Positions 19,701-32,560 are shown, numbered from the stretch's first letter. The stretch is 64,000 bases of DNA from Pomphorhynchus laevis (GCA_012934845.2 WNNJ02002075.1:44204-108203), one strand, 5' to 3'. Translations and numbers: made by a program. Notes: generated from the letters alone by a model not told the origin.

Positions 19701-21153
19701 TAGAGGTGGTTGTTGAAACCCCACTGTACGGAGCAGTCGCGACAACATTTGTCCACCTCTCATGACTTGATTCGTTGGCGGATCGAAGACGATACGCTGC
19801 TTCGAAGGAGATTCCACTTTGATCCTATCAGAGTGGCTTTCTTTCAGGCATCTATCCAACGCTTTCCCCTAATTGGTAATGAGAGTCTAACCGAATTTAA
19901 ATCCTTCCTTTCTTCGCAAGCTACTGCGATGCTTTCGACAACCTACAAAGGTCGTATTTACAATCCCACTCCGACAAAACTCAAGACCTTAGCATATATG
20001 CTCCGTCTTCGCAATCTATCTGCTTCTGCCAGGCAAGTTCTCTCGAAAGAATATTGGAGCACTAGATATAGGTTCCAACTTGGTAAGGATAGTGCAAGCA
20101 TTGCTTCCCTTAATCCAGCCCAGTCTTTCTGCTGGAAGATATTCAAGAAGGAGAAGTTTGTCTGTTTGAAGGGTAAAGCATTGGGCTGGATTGGAAAAAT
20201 AGGTCTTTACAAAGTTTTAAAAAAGTCACTATCTCTACATAATTATGGAACCACTCAATCACCTCAACCAATCCCGCCTTGGGGATACTTTAAGAGTAGA
20301 GCTATATCTGTCACAGATATTCTTAACTCACGGGGGCCTCTTCCGGGCACCTCCGAATTCGTCGCTCTACTCTCTTCTCGTGTAAGCGGCCGTCACAATG
20401 CTATAAGTCACCCCTTACAATGTAGCCGGCATCAACATTAGTAGACGTGCTTTTATTTCAAAGAAAAATCCGGTCTCTTGTCCTAAATACCAGCGGCCCA
20501 TTTCAATTCAAAAATCCCTCATCTCCATCTACGAAAAAGCGCTTGCGTGTAGAATCCGCGACCATTTAACTAAGCGTAATTTAATCCCACCTGGGTTCCA
20601 TGGGTTCGTCAAAGGTTCGCTCGGTCCATTCCGCAGTAGGTGAAATGCATCAGTTTTATCAGGAGAATAGTCATCAACTTGCTGTGACTGTTTTCCTTGA
20701 TTTTTCTGCTGCATTTGACCGCATCTCCATTTCCTTTGTTATCACTTCTCTCAGGTCCCTTGGGTTAACTGCGAGAATTGTTAACAGGGTGGAGATACTG
20801 CTGTAAACCAAGCGATTCTATTATGAAGACGATCCTGATGCGCGTCAGTTCTACCCTATTACGGGTTTATCAAGGTTCCCCTCTTTCTCCAATCTTATTT
20901 CTTGCTGCCTCCATTAAACTTTTAAAAAAATTTAAACGTGAACAACGTCTAGTGGTATACGCTGATGATACCACAGTCCTGTTCTATGGGCACAGGTGCA
21001 AAGACGTAGTCTCGGACATCAACCGATTCTTTTTAAGATAAAAAGACCAGTTAACCCGATCCAATCTTATTTTTAACTCCGCCAAATCCCATGTGGTAGT
21101 CTTCAATGGCACCCTTGCAACAAAGCAAAAACTTAAGATATTAGCACTCTCAC
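19492..21153 (+). repeat. Arm 1 of a 1.66-kb inverted repeat
   Basis: This part of LINE copy B recurs in reverse complement at 21412-23071. The translated segments are almost identical, including an 87-residue RT piece that is the same in both. The spacer is about 258 bases. Confidence 0.95.
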
Positions 21154-21411
21154 CCACTCCTCCATTTTGACTAATCAACCACTCCCTACCTTCACGAGTC
21201 GAGTAAAATACCTAGGGTTCACTGTTACGGTGAACTGGTCGGCCAAAGCTGACCTGGATAGACTTAACGTATCCTGAAGAGAGCTAGGTGGACCCTGAAA
21301 CCGGCCCAGCATCTGTCATTAAAACGGAAAACCCAGGTGCGCCTCTGGGGCACTTCGGCTATCTCGGGATTAGTCTTCTTTTCTAGAAGACGTTCCCAGA
21401 GCAAAGGCTAA
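19710..21411 (+). pseudogene. LINE copy B ORF2, linker, reverse transcriptase and C terminus
   Basis: The 19710-20441 frame (243 codons) is the segment between endonuclease and RT. RT motifs follow: YQRPISIQKSLISIYEKAL, FHGFVKG, VTVFLDFSAAFDRI (motif A), QGSPLSPILF (motif B) and VVYADDTT (motif C, with the catalytic YADD intact). Frameshifts occur near 20610 and 20800. From 21175 the C terminus matches copy A. The coding end is interrupted at 21411 by the inverted copy. Confidence 0.85.
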
Positions 21412-23071
21412 GGTGAGAGTGCTAATCTCTTAAGTTTTTGCTTTGTTGCAAGGGTGCCATTGAAGACTACCACATGGGATTTGGCGGAGTTAAAAATAAG
21501 ATTGGATCGGGTTAACTGGTCTTTTTATCTTAAAAAGAATCGGTTGATGTCCGAGACTACGTCTTTGCACCTGTGCCCATAGAACAGGACTGTGGTATCA
21601 TCAGCGTATACCACTAGACGTTGTTCACGTTTAAATTTTTTTAAAAGTTTAATGGAGGCAGCAAGAAATAAGATTGGAGAAAGAGGGGAACCTTGATAAA
21701 CCCGTAATAGGGTAGAACTGACGCGCATCAGGATCGTCTTCATAATAGAATCGCTTGGTTTACAGCAGTATCTCCACCCTGTTAACAATTCTCGCAGTTA
21801 ACCCAAGGGACCTGAGAGAAGTGATAACAAAGGAAATGGAGATGCGGTCAAATGCAGCAGAAATATCAAGGAAAACAGTCACAGCAAGTTGATGACTATT
21901 CTCCTGATAAAACTGATGCATTTCACCTACTGCGGAATGGACCGAGCGACCTTTGACGAACCCATGGAACTTAGGTGGGATTAAATTACGCTTAGTTAAA
22001 TGGTCGCGGATTCTACACGCAAGCGCTTTTTCGTAGATGGAGATGAGGGATTTTTGAATTGAAATGGGCCGCTGGTATTTAGGACAAGAGACCGGATTTT
22101 TTTGGAATAAAAGTACGTCTACTAATGTTGATGCCGGCTACATTGTAAGGGGTGGCTTATAGCATTGTGACGGCCGCTTACACGAGAATAGAGTAGAGCG
22201 ACGAATTCGGAGGTGCCCGGAAGAGGCCCCCATGAGTTAAGAATATCTGTGACAGATATAGCTCTACTCATAAAGTATCCCCAAGGCGGGATTGGTTGAG
22301 GTGATTGAGTGGTTCCATAATTATGTAGAGATAGTGACTTTTTTAAAACTTTGTAAAGACCTATTTTTCCAATCCAGCCCAATGCTTTACCCTTCAAACA
22401 GACAAACTTCTCCTACTTGAATATCTTCCAGCAGAAAGACTGGGCTGGATTAAGGGAAGCAATGCTTGCACTATCCTTACCAAGTTGGAACCTATATCTA
22501 GTGCTCCAATATTCTTTCGAGAGAACTTGCCTGGCAGAAGCAGATAGATTGCGAAGACGGAGCATATATGCTAAGGTCTTGAGTTTTGTCGGAGTGGGAT
22601 TGTAAATACGACCTTTGTAGGTTGTCGAAAGCATCGCAGTAGCTTGCGAAGAAAGGAAGGATTTAAATTCGGTTAGACTCTCATTACCAATTAGGGGAAA
22701 GCGTTGGATAGATGCCTGAAAGAAAGCCACTCTGATAGGATCAAAGTGGAATCTCCTTCGAAGCAGCGTATCGTCTTCGATCCGCCAACGAATCAAGTCA
22801 TGAGAGGTGGACAAATGTTGTCGCGACTGCTCCGTACAGTGGGGTTTCAACAACCACCTCTAATGGAGCAGTAATAAGTCAATGAGTGAATTCCTTGATG
22901 TGAAATGAAAGGTGGTGGACGGTGGTTTGTGAATAATATAACCGTTCCTGGCTCTGCGGAGTGTTGCATTAATCCAACGACCAGTTCTGTCGTTGTAGTC
23001 ACCAAGTACTATGTCTTAACCGCTATCTATAATCCTATCCAGGAGGTCACGATTCTTGTGAATCTCACCTG
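21412..23071 (-). repeat. Arm 2: inverted copy of the LINE body inserted into the same LINE
   Basis: Read on the minus strand it repeats endonuclease end, linker and RT of copy B with only scattered differences. It interrupts the element between the ORF2 end (to 21411) and the 3' tail (from 23072). Both junctions fall at AGGTGAGA-like sequence, suggesting microhomology. Confidence 0.95.
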
Positions 23072-23239
23072 AAGCTCTTCGTCGCTCGTTTACCCAGCAT
23101 AGTCTGCCTTGATTGGACTCTTTGGAGGGTGAAATATCCCGGGTGTTTTAGTCGGAATGCGACGTTTTGGATTGGCTGGAGGGCTCAGATCCCCTCGGAA
23201 CTGAAGCCATAAATTACAGGACTTTAAACATAACGAAAA

Positions 23240-23766
23240 AAGAAAAATTTCTCTGACATGTTATGTTTTTTCCTTTTCTCTAACTGAAAACTTTTTTATT
23301 ATCCGCGTTTTTATTGTTAAGAAAATCTTTATCATTAGAACAGTAATTTATATCAATTAGTGTTTACTATTTCTATATCCTTTTGTAAAATTGGAAAATT
23401 GAACAGGACAAATTAAATAGTTTATTCTTATTCAAGTATATAATTTTTTAGAAACAAGGAATTTATTGAACTTTCTATTACCGCGACCATCGAAATATAA
23501 AAATTGTTCAGCAAATCGTGTAAACAATATATTTCTAACAAAATAATTAATTATAATAAATGACGCTTGCTTAATTTGCGATATTCTTAAATTTTATTTT
23601 TACAAATTAAATATATTATTTCCTTATCTAATATCTTGATTTCGTTATAATTGTACTTTATTGTCCCGAAGTTGTGTAAAAGCTAATAATTGAACATCAT
23701 CTGTTTCATTAATTTTATGAATCAATTTAATTAATACACAAACCAAATCAAAAGATTTTTTCATAT
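23240..23766. other. AT-rich flank between LINE copy B and the gypsy element
   Basis: No gene or repeat is recognised here. Confidence 0.5.
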
Positions 23767-23771
23767 ATGGT

Positions 23772-23869
23772 TGTGGTATCACATTTAATTACTTTATCAT
23801 TTATATTTAACTTTACCTACTATTTGTAGATTCGTGAATAAAAGCCATTTATTCTCTCTGGTTATCACA
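23772..23869 (+). repeat. 5' LTR (98 bp)
   Basis: It starts TGTGGTATCACA and ends GGTTATCACA, giving the usual TG...CA ends. It is identical to the 3' LTR and contains AATAAA near its 3' half. Confidence 0.96.
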
Positions 23870-26800
23870 ATTTTATTCACTAATTGTCTTGATGGATACT
23901 CTGTTCAAGCCGGATACACTCAAACTAACGACAGACTGTCCTGAAGCAGAACGCGAATGGCGTCACTGGCGATATCGCTTCAAAACATTTATCAAACGCA
24001 TCAAAATGGATTCACAAGATGACAAACTTGATCTCCTGAAAATCTCAATTTCCGCTCAATTATTCGACAAGATTGACGAGTGCCTGGATTATGATTCAGC
24101 AATGGATGTCCTCGACAAAGCATTCATAAAATCTACAAATTCGGTTTACAAACGACATCTACTGTGTTCTGCACGACAAACTCTCGATGAATCGATATCT
24201 AACTATGTGGATCGTCTTGAAACACTTGCGCGACAATGCACCTTCAAAGATGTGAAAGCTAAGGAGCTGCGCGATATTCTTATTTGCGATTCATTTATTA
24301 CGGGTTTACAATCGAACGAGATTCGTCAACGCATACTCGAGACTAATGACATCGACAAAGAGAAAGCTTATCAAGTCGCTCGAACGATTGAAGCAGCTCA
24401 AACTTAATCAAACGAATATCGACACACATCCGAATTCACAGTAAATGCCTTAAGGGAAACCAAAGGTTCAAAAGGAAATACTGATATTTCTGAAAGTGAA
24501 GAATCTATTGCCGTAGCTCAAAAGATCAACAAGAAAAGGTGCTACTTTTGTGGTGGAGTTATGCATACACGAAATCGTTGTCCAGCCCGGGATGCTGAAT
24601 GTTCATTCTGCTTAAAACGTGGACACTACGAAAAAGTTTGTCGAACTAAGTTGCTTCGATCTCGACGAAAATACAATCGTAGTACTCGACCATACGCGTC
24701 CGACTGTGAATCACTTAATATCATATCCTGTCAAAATGCAAATGGTGATGCATCTAAACTTGACGACATGACGGTACAAGTTCGCGTTGGAACACAACAG
24801 CTGGATGCTCTTATCGATACAGGGAGCTCTTCCAACTTTGTCGATTGATCAGTTATTCGAAAACTAGGTATTCCTACAGAATCTTGTTGTGTTAGGATTT
24901 CCATGGCTAATTCATCATTTACATCCGTATGCAATGAACGATGCGTATTACCGAAAATCGATAATACGATGTAAATCGATATACCGTCGTTATTTTTAGA
25001 CGATTTTAAAAACTGGAAACCTGCAGCAATTCCGTCCCGGCGCCGTAATATCGAAGATCGCCGCTTTATTGCTTCGGAAGTAAAACGGATGTTGTCCGAA
25101 GGCATCATCGAGCGCAGTCGCTCACCGTGGCGTGCGCAAGTTCTTATTGTAAACAGAGAAGGACGTCGTCGTCTAGTAGTAGATTACTCGCAGACCGTAA
25201 ATAGATTCACGGTCCTCGACGCTTATCCCATGCCCCGAATTGACGACCTGATCGACACCATATCGTCCAATAACGTGTTTAGCACCCTCGATTTAAAAAG
25301 TGCTTACCATCAAGTTCCTTTGCGAGCAAACGAAAAATTCTTGACCGCATTCGAGGCAGATGGTCAACTCTATCAATTTCAGCGTATGCCTTTTGGACTC
25401 ACGAATGCTGTAGCCGCCTTCCAGCGAATAATCAACGAGATCATAGAGAAAGAAAACTTAACCGGCACCTATTCATACCTCGACGATATCATTGTGTGCG
25501 GCAAAACACAGCAAGAACATGATACAAATCTGGCCAAGTTTCGTGAAGTTGCTTCTAGGTACCGAATAACACTAAATGAATCGAAATGTATGATTAATAA
25601 AACGATGATCAATATTCTGGGATATCAAGTTGGTAGTGGTATTAAACGGCCTGATCCTAATCGTGTCTCACCTTTGCGAGAACTGCAGGTACCTCAAAAT
25701 AAACGTCAACTGCGAAGAATTGTCGGCCTTTTCTCACATTATTCCAAATGGATTCAAAATTTTTCGTCGCAGATTCGTCCGTTAGCTGAAACCACGATAT
25801 TTCCTATTACACCTGCAGCAAAGCGCTCATTTGAGATAATTCGTGATCGTATTATTTCAGCTACTCTAACACCCATTGATTTCAATAAGACATTTACAGT
25901 AGAGACTGACGCATCCCTTTATGCTATCGGCGCTGTATTAACGCAGGATAACAAACCCGTCGCATTTTATTCGCATACAGTTAGTAAGAATGTCGTTGGA
26001 CATTCCGCTATTGAGAAAGAGGCCCTTGCCATCGTTGAAGCATTGCGATACTGGAGGCACTATTTGTCTGGACGAACTTTCAATGTTCTAACGGATCAAA
26101 GGTCAGTTTCATTCATATTTAACAGGAATCATAAGAGTAAAATTAAAAATGAAAAAGTGCAAAGATGGCGTCTCGATCTATCTGAGTTCAAATATTGTAT
26201 ACTTTACCGGCCTGGAAAGTTGAATTATGCGGCCGACTCAATGTCTAGGGATATTTGTGCTTCAAGTTGCGGTTACTTTAACAAACAGAAAGATCTCAAG
26301 CTTATTTATGAACTTCACGCTACGCTTTGCCGCCCAGGAGTCAATCGTTTGTATCACTTCGTTCAATCGAATCAACTTCCATATAGCACTGAAGACGTTC
26401 GTTATGTTGTATCTCATTGCGTTACCTGTTCGTTGTTGAAACCAAACTTCTTCAAGCCTCCAAAAACTGCCCTCATCAGAGCGACACGACCTTTCGAAAG
26501 AATTTCACTTGACTTCAAAGGTCCTTTGCCCAGTTCATCAGGCAAGAAATATTTGCTTACAGCCGTCGATGAATATTCTCGTTATCCCTTTGGATTTGCA
26601 TGCCGTGATATGTCCGCTCAAACAGTGATAAATTGCCTGCGTGGTATAGTGACAATATTTGGTCCACCTGAATTTGTACATTCCGATCGCGGGTCATCCT
26701 TCATGTCGAAAGAATTCTCTGATTATCTGGAGAGTATTGGCACGGTAGCAAGTCACTCTTCTCCGTACAATCCGTTAGGCAACGGACAGATCGAACGCTA

Positions 26801-27462
26801 TAACGGTATATTATGGAGCGCTGTACTTTTGCGGCTTAGAGACTACAATCGTCCGGTCGCTGCTTGGGAAACGGTCTTCGCTGAAAGCCTTCAATCTATT
26901 CGAGGACTATTATGCACCTCAACTGGCTCGACACCTCATGATCGAATCTTCAACTTCTCTAGACGCCCATTAATTAAATTCAATTTACCAGAATGGCTCC
27001 GTCGTCCCGGATCTGTATTCGTGTGAAACTTCTACAAACACGACAAATACGACGATAAATTGCTCAAAGCTAAACTGATAAACGCGAATCCAAACACGGC
27101 TCATATCGAACTTCCATCTGGGAAAGAAGCAAATATTTCAACTCGACACCTATCTCGTTATCCTTCAGAAACCTCCATTTACAAGGATCTAGACAGTTCG
27201 GATATTCGTAGTTCGGGATTGTCAAGGGAAGGGGATGACGACTGTCAAGATAGCTTCGATAGGAACCAGCCAGAATATGAAGATGATAACAATAACGAAA
27301 AGCAATATGATGCCACTGACAATATCGATATGAACTTGAGTTCAAAGAGGACATCAATTCCTGAGGCAAACCATCATCCCGTGACAACTAGAGAATTCTA
27401 CCGACGAAGTACAAGAAGTCGAAGAAGTCCTGCATACTTCCAAAACTATCACATGGGATGAA

Positions 27463-27560
27463 TGTGGTATCACATTTAATTACTTTATCATTTATATTTA
27501 ACTTTACCTACTATTTGTAGATTCGTGAATAAAAGCCATTTATTCTCTCTGGTTATCACA
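27463..27560 (+). repeat. 3' LTR (98 bp)
   Basis: Identical to the 5' LTR over all 98 bases and followed at once by the second copy of the ATGGT target-site duplication. Confidence 0.96.
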
Positions 27561-27565
27561 ATGGT

Positions 27566-28137
27566 TTTGACGTAAAACAAATTACTTTCAATACATTTAT
27601 TAAATAAATTGGTTTTATTAGACGAGTAATGTAACTCATCTCGACCACGTACCGTACGAAATAAAGGACACGTACACTGAAAACCGACCCGACTTCCATA
27701 CGGGATTAGCGGCAAAAAATAAATCAATTTAAAATTAATTAATCATAAATTAATTTTATAAGGTTTCAACAACCTTATAAAATAAAATATTTTATAATTA
27801 ATATAAATAATATTATATTTTAGATATAAAATAATATATTATTTTCATAATCATATAAAAATGACATTTAGTTTTATAGTATCACTGGTTTTACCAAAAT
27901 TAAATATTTCTAATGTTATTATAAATATAATAAAATGAGTAAATATTTTTATGATAAAAATATAAATGAATAATAAATAAAAAAAATACATTTCATTATA
28001 CCGCTTTAATTCCGAAAAGGATTTTAAAATAATGTAAAATCATTAAAAGGATTTTTATCAACTATCAAAAATTGTGATGTAATTGTAATGATGATAAATT
28101 GTTTTTAAAAAATTATAAATAAGGATTACCTAAAAAC
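27566..28137. other. AT-rich stretch
   Basis: No gene supported. A slightly GC-richer patch at 27610-27710 is unassigned. Confidence 0.5.
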
Positions 28138-28675
28138 GGGTTTATTTTCTAACCAGTTTGTTAAATGATAAACATTCAAATATTTTTAGTTGTTGTGCAT
28201 TTGCATATACGCCGAGAAAATTAATTTTATTAAATTAATTAATCACGCCGATGACATCCTCATATATGGTCATGCGCCCGCCCATCACATACCTTATATC
28301 GCAATTTCCGCCTCCAACTGTATTTCTTCTATCTACAAACGTCTCTCCAATCTTCGTCTTGTTCTAAACCAAGACAAGTCCAAAATAATGTGGATTTTCT
28401 TCCATAAACGTAACATATCTCCTACCCTGTATCTTTTGCCTCATCGATCATTCCCATAGTACACAATCTCAATTTCTTAAGATTCCATTTTGATGATGAC
28501 CTTTCCCTTAAATCCTTCGTCCGTGACAAGGTCAAGTGAGTTAAAAAGTGTGCCCTTTCGATTTAAAAAAAGGGTTATTTTTAACCCATTTTTTAAATGA
28601 TAAACATTCAAATATTTTCAATTGTTGTAAATCTGCATGGACGCCGAGAAAATTAATTTTATTAAATTAATGTTT
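28138..28675 (+). mobile_element. LINE RT fragment between direct repeats of about 100 bp
   Basis: Bases about 28240-28560 encode HADDILIYGH, then RLSNLRLVLNQDKSKIMW, the motif C and D region of a jockey/CR1-type reverse transcriptase from a different LINE family than copies A-C. The fragment is flanked by direct repeats of about 100 bases (28138-28240 and about 28568-28675) that share TAAATGATAAACATTCAAAT and GCCGAGAAAATTAATTTTAT. The flanking repeats differ at roughly one base in ten. Confidence 0.7.
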
Positions 28676-28947
28676 TCATGCACAAGTTAAATTAATATTT
28701 TGTAGTTTAGAAAGTATTAAGCTAGTTAGTGATTTAATAGTTTAAATTAAATTAATTAATTAATTTTAATTGATTAAGCTTTTGACTTAATAGTTTTTTA
28801 ATTGAACACATACTTGATCTAAAACTTGACTGTTTTTCGTTTCTCATAATAATCGTAGCAATTAGACGTATTAAGTCAGTAAGGCGGCGCCAACGCCAAG
28901 TTGCTGATAATACAAGTGTCTATCATAGATCGCGTCGTCATATGTTG

Positions 28948-29640
28948 AAATTGTTCATAACTGTTTATAAAAATATAAACTATGTAAATATATAAAATAT
29001 ATGTTTCGATATATTGATGATATATGTGTATTTAACTCCAAAAATTTTTATTCAATAAGCGAATAAATTTATCCAGAAAGCCACATTCTTAATAAAACCA
29101 ATATTAATGATAAAGAACGTATATATCTTGATATGAGCATTAAATTAACATCAATTAAAACTAATATTAATTTATATCTTAAAGATGACATATTTAAATT
29201 TACAAGAAACATATTTTTGCATGAGCATTCATGCATACCATATAATATAAAATATAATGCATTAAATAATGAAATTTTAAGAATTGCAACAATTTGTAAC
29301 GCTATTGGCTTTCTTCAAAATCATTTAAATAATTTAATAGATACACATTTTAAACTAAGTTACTATAAAATAATCATCAAATATAAAATAGTAAAATATA
29401 TAAATCAACACAATAATATAAAGAATAAATTTAAACTCTTAAGCGGCAAATTTTCATGGATGAATAATAAATAATATACTTTGTATTAGAATAAGATACT
29501 ATATTATCAAATTTCATCAGAGGAATACGTCCTTAGTACGTATTTGACCCCGCTGCTATGTTGGGTAGAGGAATTAGGAACCGAAACCTGATAGCATAGC
29601 AGTTCCTCCTGATGACCTCTAATCCTTATTCTGATACAAC
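28948..29640 (+). mobile_element. Penelope-like element copy P1, 5' truncated
   Basis: It aligns with the 3' half of copy P2 from the RT active site (RYIDDI-like, near 29010) onward. The 113-codon frame 29133-29474 contains LYLKDDIFKFTRN, HEHSCIPYNIKYN and NEILRIATICN, typical of the thumb-side region of PLE-type reverse transcriptases, and ends SGKFSWMNNK. A structured 3' region follows. The N-terminal RT and any endonuclease are absent. Confidence 0.8.
29486..29634 (+). other. Structured 3' region of PLE copy P1
   Basis: Nested stems can be drawn directly: an outer stem (29486-29495 with 29625-29634); P1 (29513-29525 with 29603-29615, one bulge); P2 hairpin (29524-29530 with 29538-29544); and P3 (29553-29560 with 29595-29602). 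P1 and P2 share bases 29524-29525, so one of them must be one or two pairs shorter. The same fold is possible in copy P2. Confidence 0.6.
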
Positions 29641-29644
29641 GTCT

Positions 29645-32454
29645 GTTATTTATTAGTCACTTTATAAAAATGACTTTTGTATTAAATTTCAATTTTTATT
29701 TTAACTTGATATAAATTATAAAAAATCTTATAACAATTATTTATTTTATCATTTAATTATTAAATTTTGATTTAGCATTATTATGTTTTGTTTATTTTAT
29801 AACTTAATTAAATACGTAGACTCACTTAGCTGATTTGATGGTAATTGTTCGAATAAGCGTTAAATTTTTATACTTAAAGTTTCTATATTAGCTCGTTACC
29901 TATTAGTTATATAATGGACAAAATGTTATTATGCTGGCAAACATCTAACTTATTAAAGAATTAAACTAATTAACGTTTAAATATCTTAGTATGAATATAT
30001 TTAAAATGTGTTGATAAATCTAAACTATTTCCTATTTCCATTAAGAAATAATGGCGCTCTTGCAAAAGAAATTAATTTCAAATTTATACGATAGTATACA
30101 TTTCACACGAATTTAATATTATCTTACCTTTCAACATCATTTGGATCCATCGTGGTAAAACGTCATATCGTTTATTTGTCAAACAGTTCCCTATTGGCAA
30201 TTACACCTAAAATAATTTGAAAGTTAAACAAAGTCGCAGTTTATTAATAAAATTTTTCAACGTTCCGATACTATATCAATTGCAGACAGAAACTATAAAA
30301 TCACATGATCCCGATACATTAATTAGCTTAATACAAGTTAGATATCATAGATTCAGCAAGTTTATTAATTTTAGATACTATCAATATAAAAGCATTTTCT
30401 ATTTGAATCTTTTCAAAACTGTGCAGAATGTTTCCTTGTAAACTAATCAGCTAATGTCAAAACACTGCGTGTATTCTGCTTAAATGTATTTACGCTTGTA
30501 CTGCGTTGACTTGTCACTGCATGTGATCGAGTATTTGATTGCTAATTATTTAGACATGTGCTTTAACATATTAAAAATAATCAACGCCATCTTTCATTAG
30601 GAAAATATATTCAGTGAAAAGGTTATGTTTTGATAGCAAATGTAAATGAAGCTGTAATGATTCATCATTTAATTAGAATATTTTATTGATCCAATACAAT
30701 AAGTTATTGATTTGATAGATTTTGATTAAATATTGACTTTTATTTCAAATTTGAATGTCGAATTTCAAGTTGATATGAATCATATAATATCTTATAACAA
30801 TTATTTATTTTATTTAATTATTAATAATTATTTATTTTTTATTATTTAATTATTAAAATACTATTTAACATTATTTTTAATTTATAAATAATATAAAATA
30901 AGGGGACTCAGCTCATTATGTTTTATAATCCATATAATGGATTATTTTATATAGTAACATAATGCATAATAATTAAATAATTAATAATTGAATAATTATT
31001 TCATATAATGCAGGATTTCATATAATGCCTACACATTGATATTAATTAATATAATGATTAATACCTTGATTAATTATTACCTTGATTAATTATTACCTTG
31101 ATTAATTAATTAATCAAGTCATCTTTCCATCCACAAAGGCAGAAATCACGCAGCTTGAGTCAGTTTGAAAGATGCTACAGATTGTGTTTTCAACCTGCGT
31201 ATTCATATGTAGACCGCTTAGCTTCCTAATCGGTCTACAAAATTTAAGGTCTTAAATTTTGATTTAGCATTAGCAGTTACTTCACTACATCACAATATTG
31301 AAATAAAAGATTAATTGCTGTAGTAGTTGATAAAAACTTAATTACTATACAATATTGAAATCAATAAAATTTATTAATTAATATAATGATTCATTATTAA
31401 ATAACATAATTTGTACGATTAATTAACAAAAATGCGTATTTCTACACTATTTTTAAGCAAATGAGTTTGATTAGAATTTACTATTCATTTAACAGATTGA
31501 TCTAACAGCTCAATTTCAGATTTAAAAGATCTAACATCTGTTAAATATTCAGTTTTGATATCTTCAATAAGTTTAATAAAAATATATCGTTTTACAACAG
31601 TTTTGCAGAAAGTAAATAGGAAATAAATTTCAGATTTGTGTAATAAAATTGTGATGAATTTACTAGTAGTATCGCCGAAGCAAAATATCTACTTTTGCAG
31701 AGAAATACATGAAAATTAACGCTTCCGACATCATCTCTGGACATTCCAGCAACTACAATTGTATTCTTCTGGAGTTGATCGCAAATACGGATTTGCAACA
31801 TTGTTGGTTGTAATGCTACTTGAAAATATTTACTTGTCGAAAGCTAAAATAGTTGAGAATTTATCTTCTCGGATAATTTAATAATATTAGATAATATCAA
31901 GTAATATTCTAGTCTCATACAAGTAATATATTATTATATTAATATAATATCCATATTAATATAATAATATATTAATATATTGTGGAATATGTTTACTTAG
32001 ATGTTTTGTAATTTATTTATTTTGAGTTATATTTATCTTGAGTTATTTAATTAATAATATTTTAATTTTATAATTTGGTAGTCTGTAAGCTATCATTATT
32101 AAATACAAATGTATATTCAGTACAAAACATTAAATTTATCTCGTCGTATACGATATTTCACTTTAAAAGTTTAAAAATTTAAAACTTTATTTAAATTTTA
32201 TTAGTTAAAATTTAAATAATAAAATAATTATTATTTATTATTAATTAATAATAATTATTATTAAATATTAATTAATTTATTATTTATTATTTTACTTTTA
32301 TTTTAATTTTTCTCCACAAGTTCGGATTATCTACCATAAATGGCAAATAAATATGTTCATAATTCCAAGTAATAGAATAAAGCTCACTTATCCAACAATT
32401 GAAAATAAAGACAAACAGCGGCATCGCACAAAAAATAAATACAGTAGACGAATT
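29645..32454. other. AT-rich stretch
   Basis: No gene is supported. A 74-codon plus-strand frame at 30217-30441 is not recognised. A hairpin built on GTAGACCG...CGGTCTAC lies at about 31210-31238. The rest is AT-rich with runs of TTAATTAA-type repeats. Confidence 0.55.
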
Positions 32455-32560
32455 GTGAGAGCATGTAGTGAGACCACCAAATTCAGTGAGAGCATGTAGA
32501 GAGACCAGACTAATTCAGTGAGAGCATGTAGAGAGACCAGACTAATTCGGTGAGAGCAAA
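32455..32560 (+). repeat. Minisatellite, 31-32 bp unit, about 3.3 copies
   Basis: Units start GTGAGAGC at 32455, 32486, 32518 and 32550, with the core GAGAGCATGTAGAGAGACCA. The array lies about 260 bases upstream of the PLE copy P2 reading frame. Confidence 0.9.

Larger units (their letters stand above)
17740..23235 (+). mobile_element. LINE copy B, APE-type non-LTR element with a self-inverted insert
   Basis: This is a nearly full-length non-LTR retrotransposon in plus orientation: ORF1 (about 17815-18992), ORF2 endonuclease (about 19150-19700), linker, reverse transcriptase (about 20480-21150), and the end of ORF2 (to 21411). Its 3' tail lies at 23072-23235, displaced by a 1.66-kb inverted copy of its own body. 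The tail ends in an A-rich stretch. The family matches copies A and C. The APE endonuclease, LDFSAAFDRI and YADDTT motifs, and lack of RNase H place it near the jockey/I/CR1 groups; I cannot give the clade. Stops and frameshifts throughout ORF1 and ORF2 make it inactive. Confidence 0.9.
23767..27565 (+). mobile_element. Ty3/gypsy LTR retrotransposon with target-site duplication
   Basis: The element is bounded by two identical 98-bp LTRs and a 5-bp target-site duplication (ATGGT at 23767-23771 and 27561-27565). Parts in order: a gag-like protein from about 23892 with a conserved EWRHWRYRFKTF start; a two-knuckle zinc region near 24540-24650 (CYFCGG, CSFCLKRGHYEKVC); and a retropepsin motif (LIDTGSS) near 24810. 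Reverse transcriptase follows with the YLDDI active site near 25480, then RNase H, then an integrase with its HCVTC zinc motif and catalytic core to about 27026. A short C-terminal part ends near 27461. The coding region is broken in about three places, so the copy looks inactive. Identical LTRs point to a recent insertion. The very short LTRs are notable. Confidence 0.96.
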
